From: Prevotellaceae bacterium UBA1787
GTDB lineage: Bacteria > Bacteroidota > Bacteroidia > Bacteroidales > Bacteroidaceae
DNA length: 7,649 nt
Direction: 5' to 3'
Assembly (NCBI GenBank): GCA_002315195.1
Contig: DCGD01000013.1
Span: 15,209-22,857, forward strand
This document shows positions 1 through 7,148 of this stretch, piece after piece. The position numbers were made by a program, and so were the translations under genes. Every line of letters starts with the position of its first letter. Within the stretch, counting starts at the first letter, position 1. The notes below the pieces were generated by a model, which ran no database searches, was not told the DNA's origin, and worked only from the letters and a program-made list of their open reading frames with translations.

Positions 1-822
1 GGTGGCGCCTTTTTCGGTGACAACCTATCTTTCATCTCTGATACGACCATCGTTGCCACACGTTCACAAGGCTGCAAGATGAAAGACAAATTTCGCGAGA
101 ACATTCGCTTCGCGCTACCCGCCGCCATCATCACAGCGCTCATTTATGGCTTCCTCGGACAAGGGCAAGCGACAAATCTCGAAATTGGGAATTTCAATTG
201 TCTCCTCGTTTTGCCATACCTGTGCGTGCTGATTCTCGCCATCATTGGAATAAACGTAATGTTGGTGCTGTTTGTAGGCATTCTTATGAATGGTGTAATA
301 GGAATGAGCATGGGCATATTCTGTTTCAATGAATGGATAATGGGGATTGTCAATGGAATGTCCTCGTTAGGTGGCATCATATTCGTCATGATGATGGCTG
401 GAGGTATTCTGATAATCGTCAGTGAAGGCGGAGGACTTACATGGATTATGAAATTAATCACCAAAAATATACACAACCGCAAAGGTGCAGAAGCCAGCAT
501 CATCTGTCTGTCCGCAATAACCTGCATGTGTACGGCCAACAATACCATCGCCATTGTGTCTCTCGGAAAATTGGCAAAGAGCATTTCAGAACGTTATGGC
601 ATTGAACCACGTCGTTCAGCAAGCCTGGTGGACGCATCGACATGCTGTATTCAAGGTTTGATACCCTACGGAGCGCATCTGATGTTCGCCGCGACCACTG
701 CCGGCATCTCTGCCATCGCACTTGTACCCTACGAATTTTATCCCGTCATTATGGGAGTATTTATGACAACCACCATCTTTCTGCGCAAAAAGAAAACGAC
801 AAGCAAGCAGGACCAAAAATAA
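1..822 (+). CDS. NhaC-family Na+/H+ antiporter, copy 1 (5' end outside the window)
   Basis: This is the C-terminal part of an inner-membrane sodium/proton antiporter of the NhaC family, which exchanges Na+ for H+ in pH and sodium homeostasis; some relatives exchange malate/lactate instead, so the substrate is inferred. The frame is open from base 1, and the first residues (GGAFFGDNLSFISDTT) form the family's conserved motif, so the ATG at 79 is internal and not the start. By alignment with the next gene, about 162 codons are missing upstream. Hydrophobic segments follow around 110-165, 200-300, 370-420, 500-560 and 665-780 (base positions), and the protein ends in a basic tail. It is 68% identical, without gaps, to the complete neighbour downstream (181 of 265 residues). 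The TAA stop at 820-822 lies 42 bp before the next ATG. Family assignment is firm; the transported ion is not shown. Confidence 0.9.
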   Translation, partial: GGAFFGDNLSFISDTTIVATRSQGCKMKDKFRENIRFALPAAIITALIYGFLGQGQATNLEIGNFNCLLVLPYLCVLILAIIGINVMLVLFVGILMNGVIGMSMGIFCFNEWIMGIVNGMSSLGGIIFVMMMAGGILIIVSEGGGLTWIMKLITKNIHNRKGAEASIICLSAITCMCTANNTIAIVSLGKLAKSISERYGIEPRRSASLVDASTCCIQGLIPYGAHLMFAATTAGISAIALVPYEFYPVIMGVFMTTTIFLRKKKTTSKQDQK

Positions 823-864
823 ACAAGACATATTTATTATCCCTCTAAGACTTGTAATATTTCT

Positions 865-2184
865 ATGGTACTCCACAAAACAAAGCGCAACGGACTCCTC
901 GCCTTGTCACCCATGTTTTTCATGATTGTCCTATACTTACTTTTCGGATTCTTCATGGGTGGTTTTTCAAAAGTTCCGCCTTTGGTGGTTTTTCTGATAA
1001 CATCCGTTTACGCCCTGTTTACCCTGAGAAAGGTTACAGCGGAAAAACGCATTGACATTTACTCGCGAGGAGCCGGTGAAGAGGGTTTGCTCTTGATGGT
1101 ATGGATTTTCATCCTTGCCGGGGCTTTCGTGGAAACGGCAAAGGCGTTGGGCGCCGTGGACTGCATCGTCAACATGACGCTGTCGTTTCTTCCATCCTCC
1201 CTTTTGTTGCCGGGCCTGTTTTTCGCCTCATGTTTCATATCCCTTTCCATCGGATCTGCATTTGGAACGGTGGTCGCCCTTGCGCCCATTGCCGTTGGAC
1301 TTGCTGACAGTACGGGAATGAATGCCACACTCTTGCTTGGAGCCTCGACCGGAGGGGCGTTTTTCGGAGACAATCTCTCATTCATTTCCGACACGACCGT
1401 TGTGGCCACACGTTCGCAGGAATGTGAAATGAAAGATAAATTCCGCGAAAACATCACTTTCGCTCTCCCTGCGGCCATCGTTACGGCCGTTATCTACATT
1501 TTCCTCGGACAAGGACATGACACGCATTTGGTAATTGGAGATTATAATTTCATCCTGATTTTACCCTACTTGTGCGTGTTGGTGCTTGCCATAATCGGAG
1601 TAAACGTAATGTTGGTGCTGTTTGTGGGCATTCTCATGACGGGAGCCTTGGGAATAAGCACGGGTATATTCGATTTCAACGCATACATTGACGCAAATGT
1701 CAAAGGTATGGAGTCTATGGGGACATCCTGTTTCATAGCCATGATGACAGGAGGCATACTGAGCATCATCAAACAAGGCGGAGGTCTTACTTGGCTGATG
1801 AAAGCCATAACCAAACACATTCATGGAAGGAAAGCGGCAGAAGGAAGCATCGTGGTCCTATCCGCCATCACCTGTACGTGTACCTCAAACAACACCGTGG
1901 CCATTATTTCACTCGGACAGATAGCCAAAAGGATTTCCGAGCGCTACAATATCGGTGGACGACGCACAGCGAGTCTTCTTGACGCATCGACTTGTTGTGT
2001 ACAAGGATTGCTTCCGTATGGCGTTCAAATCATGTTTGCCGCTTCAGCAGCGAACATCAACCCTATTGAACTGATACCGTATGAATTTTACCCTATGGCA
2101 CTGTTCATAGGAACAATTGTTACCATCTTCCTTCGCAAAAGGAAGATGGTAAACAATAAACGCGTCAATTTTCAAGCAGGATAA
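865..2184 (+). CDS. NhaC-family Na+/H+ antiporter, copy 2 (complete)
   Basis: A complete 439-residue polytopic membrane protein of the NhaC antiporter family, expected to exchange Na+ for H+ across the inner membrane. I count about eleven hydrophobic segments, starting with residues 11-30 and 35-53. The family motif GDNLSFISDTT is at residues 168-178 (D169 and D176 are candidate ion-binding acids), and a polar stretch rich in Thr, Cys and Asn (ITCTCTSNNT) lies in a later helix. The start at 865 gives the N-terminus MVLHKTKRNGLLALSP, which fits the family; no Shine-Dalgarno is seen, only A/T-rich sequence. It lies 42 bp after copy 1 and is probably cotranscribed with it. The last codons contain a strong hairpin, and its 3' end overlaps the converging glycosidase gene by 20 bp. 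A malate/lactate-type exchanger of the same family is the main alternative. Confidence 0.93.
   Translation: MVLHKTKRNGLLALSPMFFMIVLYLLFGFFMGGFSKVPPLVVFLITSVYALFTLRKVTAEKRIDIYSRGAGEEGLLLMVWIFILAGAFVETAKALGAVDCIVNMTLSFLPSSLLLPGLFFASCFISLSIGSAFGTVVALAPIAVGLADSTGMNATLLLGASTGGAFFGDNLSFISDTTVVATRSQECEMKDKFRENITFALPAAIVTAVIYIFLGQGHDTHLVIGDYNFILILPYLCVLVLAIIGVNVMLVLFVGILMTGALGISTGIFDFNAYIDANVKGMESMGTSCFIAMMTGGILSIIKQGGGLTWLMKAITKHIHGRKAAEGSIVVLSAITCTCTSNNTVAIISLGQIAKRISERYNIGGRRTASLLDASTCCVQGLLPYGVQIMFAASAANINPIELIPYEFYPMALFIGTIVTIFLRKRKMVNNKRVNFQAG
2116..2157. terminator. Strong hairpin between converging genes, probable terminator
   Basis: The arms 2120-2133 (ttaccatcttcctt) and 2139-2152 (aaggaagatggtaa) are perfectly complementary over 14 bp around a 5-nt loop. 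Skipping A2153 as a bulge adds four more pairs (2116-2119 with 2154-2157). The hairpin sits wholly inside the last codons of the second antiporter gene and 7-12 nt beyond the stop codon of the minus-strand glycosidase gene, a good place for ending the minus-strand operon. Neither side has a proper T-run, so it is not a textbook intrinsic terminator. It may instead act as a 3'-end stabiliser or as a barrier between converging transcripts. Confidence 0.5.
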
Positions 2185-5100
2185 TCCATCCTTTCTTTGG
2201 ATCTACTGGAATGGCGGCATCCTTCCGCCATGTTGCCGAAGTTTGGAAATGCTCAATGGCAGGTGCTTTCAATTCTGCCTTTGAAGAATCAAGCCCGATG
2301 CGATTCCAATCAATATCCAATCTTACTTTCTTGGCTTCATTGGAATAGTTTCCAACTGCAACCATCGTTTTTCCGTCCCTGACAAAAGCCGTTGCCTTCA
2401 CTTGTCGGTCTGATGTCGCCACAATGGGCTTTTCTTCCCAAAAACCGTGCATTTCTGATTCTCTGATGCCAAAATCATCCCATGCCTTCCACAGAAAATG
2501 TGGATCGTGAATGGGATTTTCCGCATAATACGGATATCGGCATGTCATACCAAACAGCATTCCCAGCCATGGATTTCCGCCATCCCACAACATGTCGGCA
2601 GACAAGCCAAACGGTATCCCCGAAGACTCGATCAAATAATTCTCCGCACTCATATTGTCATAATGGAAAAACTCACCGAACCACAACTTGTCTATGTATG
2701 GGAAGAATTCGGTATATTGAATGGAAGGACTCTTGGAGTAATTGGTATTGGAATGTAGGTCGACCAGACATCCCGGCTTGACCGAATCCATCGCCCTGCG
2801 GAGCCGCTTGACCGTCCGGCGGTCAAAGGTGACATCGTCCATGTAGATACCATCAATATCGGTTTCGCGCACCATCCATGCGAGTCCTTCGATATAGTAA
2901 TTGAACCAACGGGAATCTCCTTCCGCCATCATGATAGCGGCATCCGCGGGAGCCAGTCCCTTGTTGTGACCGAAAGTGAAATGATGATACCACATCGGCG
3001 TATAGTCCGTAACAAGATGTTCCTGCAACCATGCAAAACCTCCACCGTTGCCACCACTCATGATTTCAGTCCCAAGACTGCGAATGGCCCACATTTCCGT
3101 ACAGGCGTTGCTAAGTTCACGCAAGGTGTAGTAAATTTTCACCTTGCATCCCTTGGCATGCAAATCGCTGATGTAACGGCGGAGCGTATCTACCTCAAGA
3201 TAGGGATAGTTGATATAGGGATTGGTTCGGAGAGAATGATGGACATTGACCACCTTGACGCCTGCGGCTATGTCCTCATCGGTAGGTTTGACAATGCTTT
3301 CAGCGCAACTGTGGTAGTAACGGTCGGTAAACATCTTTTTCGACGTCAGTTTCTTGACGGGGGTAACAATCAACGCATACTCGTATTTAATGGAGGTGTC
3401 TTTGGCAAGACTGCGTTCGCCGCTGAATGCCGTCACCGTGACCTTTTCTCCATTCTGACCGATGCGGAAACCTCCGCGACCGGTATTATACCAACTGTCA
3501 GGGTAGGCCGGATGATAGACGTTAAGCAGGGGTCCGCTGTAGGAGGTACCTCTAAATTCACATTGTATGCCGGCATCTCCTGTTCCAATCCAAAAACTAT
3601 CAAACGGCCACTTCAAATCTTCTCCAGTTGGTATGACGGATTCCTCCGAAACTGCGCCGACCATCTTCTTCGGTCCGTCCCAACCGCCAAGGAATGTCTG
3701 AGGCGTAATTCTTCCCTGAATGCCAAGTCCCTCGAATATATAAGCTATCTTTTTCTTTACGGGGATTTCCAATCGTATGTCGTCTATCTTAAGATTACGC
3801 TTTGCCTTGAAGGTGTAATTCACATCCAGCCAACCATCAAACTCCATACGATTCTCACAAGTCAAGAAGAAATCATCGTTTTCCATAGCGTAAGTGGACA
3901 CATAGGTTCCATCCGTCAGTTTGTCCGACACTTTTGAACACGACAGTTTCTGTTCCTTGCCATCTATGATGATGACAAAGTGGAGAGCCTCGGCAAGTAT
4001 GTCATTACCCCAAGAGTTAATCTGAAGAGGTGAACCTGTTTCCGCATTGAATACGACATTTCGTCCCAAACAGAAAGCCGTATCACCTGACACCTTCATG
4101 GGAACATATTCCGAAGTGGGCTTGTCCTCAATGCCCAAAGTGGAATTCAACCAGCGCAAACGACTGTGTTTCCATACCTCGGAGTCTCCGCGATCTTTTA
4201 CCGACTTTCCTGAAACTTTGATGGAGATAGGCACAGATGCCGACTTTCCACCTTCATCCTTCAAGGTCAAAATACCTTTATATGTACCTGATGCCTGATT
4301 ATCGGGAATGTCAACACCGAACCATAGCGGTTGTACATGACCTTGTTCTACAGATACATCAAAAGTAACCGATTCACCGTAAGGATTTGTACCTTCTGTA
4401 TTAAAACAAGTAACCGCCGATGCCGATATCTCGTTCTTTCCATCGCTGAGACTGGAAATGGAATACTGCAACTTGCCCACTTTCTCCAATGGCGCCCATA
4501 CACACAACTGAAAAGCGTAATACTCGTTTGGAGAAGCCGTTCCGCTGAAACCATCGCCTTGTTTTACACTGAGCCAACGGGCGGGAATGGCATCTTTCAT
4601 CCTGGCGGGAAAAGCCCTGTCTTCAGGAAACACATACAACGGCACTTTTTGCGTTGCCAAATAGTCCGACACCTCCGCCTCGGTCGCGGGAAGTTCCATG
4701 GGATAAAAACTATCGAACTGTGTCCTTGATTCCACACGCATTATGTCAGCCATCGGCACGTCATTCAACGATGCCGCCCAAATGGAGTCCGGTGCTTCCT
4801 CCTTTGGCAGATAGTTGCCTGCACATCCCCCGCTCTGTTGTTGAACGACATAAGGAAGATAATAGAAAAAATATTCACCTTTTTCAACCGGACCAAAAAC
4901 GATGTCACATACTTCATTGTCAACCTTCTTGCGAAGAATGTTGGGAACCGTGTCTCCCGTCTGCGCATTGACGATAACAAAGCGATGTTCGGCGACACCT
5001 TGGGCATGACGCCGCCAATTATATACAATTTCCGCAGACTTTCCACTTGTTGTCACGGAGATGACCGCCCGGTGCGCCCCCATGGTTTCCTCCCATGCGT

Positions 5101-5209
5101 CAGAAGGAACTGAATAGGTGTATTCAAGATTGTCCTGGTTGGGTGCAGAACATGCCGCGATGCTGAATAACGCAAGGAAAGCGATGGTAATTTTGATGAT
5201 TTCTTTCAT
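2165..5209 (-). CDS. Large lipoprotein, GH123-like / DUF6067-type glycoside hydrolase
   Basis: A 1014-residue exported protein, probably a cell-envelope glycosidase; its substrate cannot be read from the sequence. Residues 1-20 form a lipoprotein signal peptide (hydrophobic 4-17, lipobox IAAC, acylated C20). Residues 21-170 look like a beta-rich adaptor. A beta-sandwich of the kind found before GH123 catalytic domains follows, with NEYYAFQL at 228-235. The family-like motif SRLRWLNS is at 349-356, and another beta-rich region covers about 360-630. A barrel-like domain covers about 640-920, with DGIYMDDVTFDRR at 786-798, VDLHSN at 816-821, WFGEFF at 843-848 and a segment rich in Gly, Asp and Trp near 870-890. 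A small beta domain ends the protein. Candidate catalytic acids are D791, D792, D817 and E846 (inference). It starts 17 bp after the B3/B4 gene, so it is probably the last gene of that operon. The family name is from memory of conserved motifs. Confidence 0.8.
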   Translation of the reverse strand: MKEIIKITIAFLALFSIAACSAPNQDNLEYTYSVPSDAWEETMGAHRAVISVTTSGKSAEIVYNWRRHAQGVAEHRFVIVNAQTGDTVPNILRKKVDNEVCDIVFGPVEKGEYFFYYLPYVVQQQSGGCAGNYLPKEEAPDSIWAASLNDVPMADIMRVESRTQFDSFYPMELPATEAEVSDYLATQKVPLYVFPEDRAFPARMKDAIPARWLSVKQGDGFSGTASPNEYYAFQLCVWAPLEKVGKLQYSISSLSDGKNEISASAVTCFNTEGTNPYGESVTFDVSVEQGHVQPLWFGVDIPDNQASGTYKGILTLKDEGGKSASVPISIKVSGKSVKDRGDSEVWKHSRLRWLNSTLGIEDKPTSEYVPMKVSGDTAFCLGRNVVFNAETGSPLQINSWGNDILAEALHFVIIIDGKEQKLSCSKVSDKLTDGTYVSTYAMENDDFFLTCENRMEFDGWLDVNYTFKAKRNLKIDDIRLEIPVKKKIAYIFEGLGIQGRITPQTFLGGWDGPKKMVGAVSEESVIPTGEDLKWPFDSFWIGTGDAGIQCEFRGTSYSGPLLNVYHPAYPDSWYNTGRGGFRIGQNGEKVTVTAFSGERSLAKDTSIKYEYALIVTPVKKLTSKKMFTDRYYHSCAESIVKPTDEDIAAGVKVVNVHHSLRTNPYINYPYLEVDTLRRYISDLHAKGCKVKIYYTLRELSNACTEMWAIRSLGTEIMSGGNGGGFAWLQEHLVTDYTPMWYHHFTFGHNKGLAPADAAIMMAEGDSRWFNYYIEGLAWMVRETDIDGIYMDDVTFDRRTVKRLRRAMDSVKPGCLVDLHSNTNYSKSPSIQYTEFFPYIDKLWFGEFFHYDNMSAENYLIESSGIPFGLSADMLWDGGNPWLGMLFGMTCRYPYYAENPIHDPHFLWKAWDDFGIRESEMHGFWEEKPIVATSDRQVKATAFVRDGKTMVAVGNYSNEAKKVRLDIDWNRIGLDSSKAELKAPAIEHFQTSATWRKDAAIPVDPKKGWIILLEN

Positions 5210-5223
5210 GAATATTGAATATT
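5210..5223. repeat. A/T-rich doubled heptamer just before the lipoprotein start codon
   Basis: The 17-bp gap between the B3/B4 stop codon and the lipoprotein ATG contains gaatatt twice in a row. The part at 5211-5223 (aatatt-g-aatatt) is also a palindrome around one central base. There is no Shine-Dalgarno here, so this A/T-rich, weakly structured sequence is what the ribosome meets before the start codon. A regulatory role is not shown; chance is plausible in so short and A/T-rich a gap. Confidence 0.3.
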
Positions 5224-5226
5224 GGA

Positions 5227-5904
5227 TTATTGTTCATTGGATACAATTAGCCTCAATGTACCGCCGTCACTATTGGCGTAATCCTTTAGCAACGTGCGCA
5301 GTTCTTCTGCGCAAAGACGAACGGTCTCACGATTACCGTCATAACCATTCACTATGAACAGAATCCTCGAAGTATCCAGTGACATTTTCGTACGTTCGTT
5401 GTCACTGGTTGGAGTTCCTATGCCTCCCGCCTCATCCCTCCAAACGGGAAGATTTTCAATATTGAGAACCCCGCGTCCGATACCTTCGTATGGTTCGCCG
5501 GCATGCCCTACGCCAAGGGTCACCGTATCACCCTTTATCATGCTCATGTCGAAACCACCGATACTATACCCCCAATCAATGGAAGCAAGGTTGCAGAGAT
5601 CAACCAGCGTATTGATGCGATAGAGTTCCTTGCCCTGCAGCACACGGCGGACGAGGGCCTCTCCTGACGGACGGTAACGGCTGGGGTCTTTTCCCAGCTT
5701 ACGATAGGCTGCACGGGTGGCGTTGATGGCGCAATGAAGCTTTAGCGTTTCAGTGGAATAGCGTCCGCGCAATTCGGTGCAAGCACGTTCTATACGTTCC
5801 CACAACGCAGCGTCAAATTCCGTGTTGGCCACTTGAGCCTCCACAACCGCCACGCACAATTCGGGAAATTTCTCTTTGATCTCTTGAGATATTATGGCTT
5901 TCAT
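5227..5904 (-). CDS. Free-standing B3/B4 domain protein (PheRS beta editing-domain relative)
   Basis: A 225-residue cytoplasmic protein made largely of a B3/B4 domain, the fold that hydrolyses mischarged Tyr-tRNA(Phe) in the phenylalanyl-tRNA synthetase beta chain. As a separate protein it could edit mischarged tRNAs in trans, but this is inference and its substrate is unknown. Visible family features are RYRPSGEALVRR (77-88), the helix INTLVDLCNLAS (97-108), the strand-turn region around GDTVTLGVGHAGEPYEGIG (125-143), and a GTPTSDNERTKMS segment (163-175). It lacks the other PheRS beta domains, so it is not a synthetase subunit. I place the start at the ATG at 5904, 18 bp after folB. An in-frame TTG at 5919 would add five residues (230 in all) and seems less likely. 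It lies between folB and the lipoprotein gene with short gaps, consistent with cotranscription. Confidence 0.85.
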   Translation of the reverse strand: MKAIISQEIKEKFPELCVAVVEAQVANTEFDAALWERIERACTELRGRYSTETLKLHCAINATRAAYRKLGKDPSRYRPSGEALVRRVLQGKELYRINTLVDLCNLASIDWGYSIGGFDMSMIKGDTVTLGVGHAGEPYEGIGRGVLNIENLPVWRDEAGGIGTPTSDNERTKMSLDTSRILFIVNGYDGNRETVRLCAEELRTLLKDYANSDGGTLRLIVSNEQ

Positions 5905-5922
5905 AGTAAAATTTGACAATGT

Positions 5923-6297
5923 TCAACGCTTCATTTCAAGCGTAACGGAAGCACTTGAACAATCCGCTCCCATGGGAGGATTTATTTTTTCTATCGTTAC
6001 ATTGATGGCTTGGATGAGAGGAAAGGAATGGAACAAATCACAGACTATGCGCCATGCCACGTTTTCCAACAAATGCGAAGACACGCTGAATACCTCCTTG
6101 ACGTGCCTGTACACTTCAGCATAGTTGACCGTCCCATCAAGTTTGTCGGCCTTAAGAGCGGACTCCGTCGCCACGACGTCAAGATGCAATTGAATGCGGA
6201 AATTATTACCGACGACTTGCTCCAACTCACTGACCCCATGGTATCCGTATAGTTGAATACCATTGAGCGCTATTTTTAATGTTTCAGGTTTCTTCAT
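5923..6297 (-). CDS. folB: Dihydroneopterin aldolase
   Basis: The enzyme converts 7,8-dihydroneopterin to 6-hydroxymethyl-7,8-dihydropterin and glycolaldehyde in cytoplasmic folate synthesis; family members usually form octamers. The 124 residues are the normal family length. All landmark residues align with the Staphylococcus aureus enzyme: the YGYHG motif at 17-21, E26 (its E22), Y59 in VNYAEVY (its Y54), E78 in LLENVA (its E74), and the catalytic lysine K104 before NPP (its K100). The ATG at 6297 lies inside the end of rnc, giving a 14-bp overlap and probable translational coupling; a TTG one codon upstream is possible but unneeded. No other folate gene is visible in the window. The assignment is firm from the active-site pattern. 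Confidence 0.95.
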   Translation of the reverse strand: MKKPETLKIALNGIQLYGYHGVSELEQVVGNNFRIQLHLDVVATESALKADKLDGTVNYAEVYRHVKEVFSVSSHLLENVAWRIVCDLFHSFPLIQAINVTIEKINPPMGADCSSASVTLEMKR

Positions 6298-7132
6298 CAA
6301 AATTCTCTAAATCGTTTTCTTCTCCCTGCGCATTTTCTTTGCTTCCCTGTTCTGCCTTGTGCATTTCTATCAGCTGCCTTTTCAAAGAACTTTGTGATTT
6401 TATTCTTCCCATGGCTATTTCAGCGGCTTTCTGGTGACTTTCCTTTTTTGAATAGCCCCTTCCTTCACCCAACAGAATGTTTTCCACATACACCTGGCCG
6501 ATGAATGGAGGTTGATGCTCCTCTTCGGAAACAGCACCTCTGTCTTCCGACTCAAAAAAAATTGTCAAACGATTTTTCTGACACCATTCGAGAAGGTGGC
6601 TCTTGTAATTCTGTTCCTCGCGCACCAACTTTTCGATGTCAATATATCCTTTGACAACCAAGCGAAGAAAAAAGCTTTGGCAATACCGATAGCCTCGATC
6701 AAGATAGACGGCACCGACAAGCGCCTCAAAAGCATTGCCCGCTATGTAACTGTTATGTGCATCACTCCTTATGCTGGATTGTATCAACGCATCAAGCCCT
6801 ATAGCCTCTGAGAGTTTTCCAAGCGTACTCCGCTGCACCATCTTGCTGCGGGCTGTGGTTAAAAAGCCCTCCGAGCGGTTGGGATATTTTCTGAAAAGGT
6901 AATTGCTCACCACAGCTTCAATAATGGCGTCACCCAAAAACTCCAACCGTTCGTTATTGATTGTATGTCCGTTTTCATCGCGCACGGTAATGGATTTATG
7001 CTGAAGAGCTTGGCGATAAATTCCGAGGTTCCGACTCCTTGGAGAAAAACCGAGGATGCCCGTAAGAGAACGATAAAGTTCCTCTTTCGTTTCTGGAAAG
7101 AGGAACTCCTTGATATGTTTTATTAAATTCAT
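6284..7132 (-). CDS. rnc: Ribonuclease III
   Basis: A double-strand-specific endoribonuclease that processes rRNA precursors and some mRNAs in the cytoplasm. The 282 residues are longer than the E. coli protein (226) because of an N-terminal extension and an acidic C-terminal tail (about 245-282). The catalytic domain covers about 15-165 with the signature NERLEFLGD at 60-68; E61, E64 and D68 match E. coli E38, E41 and D45. The second acidic motif is GNAFEALVGAVYLD (132-145): E136 matches the essential E117, but N133 stands where E. coli has metal-binding D114. The double-stranded-RNA-binding domain covers about 175-244, ending in the helix with KKESHQKAAEIA (229-240). It starts 16 bp after fabF, a common order in Bacteroidota, and its end overlaps folB. 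Confidence 0.96.
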   Translation of the reverse strand: MNLIKHIKEFLFPETKEELYRSLTGILGFSPRSRNLGIYRQALQHKSITVRDENGHTINNERLEFLGDAIIEAVVSNYLFRKYPNRSEGFLTTARSKMVQRSTLGKLSEAIGLDALIQSSIRSDAHNSYIAGNAFEALVGAVYLDRGYRYCQSFFLRLVVKGYIDIEKLVREEQNYKSHLLEWCQKNRLTIFFESEDRGAVSEEEHQPPFIGQVYVENILLGEGRGYSKKESHQKAAEIAMGRIKSQSSLKRQLIEMHKAEQGSKENAQGEENDLENFDEET

Positions 7133-7148
7133 TATGAATGCAAAGGAG

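Larger units (their letters stand above)
1..2157 (+). repeat. Tandem gene duplication with a 1350-bp period
   Basis: Bases 1-807 and 1351-2157 encode homologous protein segments at a constant offset of 1350 bp (450 codons), with no insertion or deletion. Protein identity is 181 of 265 residues. Identity at DNA level is lower, but exact blocks remain; the longest I noticed is 25 bp, 251-275 and 1601-1625. This points to an ancient tandem duplication now diverging, not a recent copy. The left edge of the repeat lies outside the window. Confidence 0.85.

Noticed and set aside
79..822. ATG at 79 as the start of a 247-residue antiporter gene
   Set aside because: The frame is open back to base 1 and encodes the conserved GDNLSFISDTT motif before this Met; the same Met is internal in copy 2.
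1..822. Copy 1 as a decayed pseudogene of the antiporter
   Set aside because: The visible part has no frameshift or early stop, aligns without gaps to copy 2, and keeps the conserved motifs. The missing 5' part is due to the window edge.
823..864. A promoter or terminator between the two antiporter genes
   Set aside because: I find no Bacteroidota-type -33 TTTG / -7 TAnnTTTG pair and no convincing stem with a T-run in these 42 bases.
2966..3937. A long open frame on the + strand (323 codons), antisense to the glycosidase gene
   Set aside because: Its translation has no recognisable domain or signal, and the opposite strand clearly encodes the lipoprotein, with coherent motifs on both sides. 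It is a by-product of codon use in that gene.
5905..5919. TTG at 5919 as the start of the B3/B4 gene
   Set aside because: An ATG follows five codons later and the added residues carry no family feature; the ATG is preferred, though TTG is not excluded.
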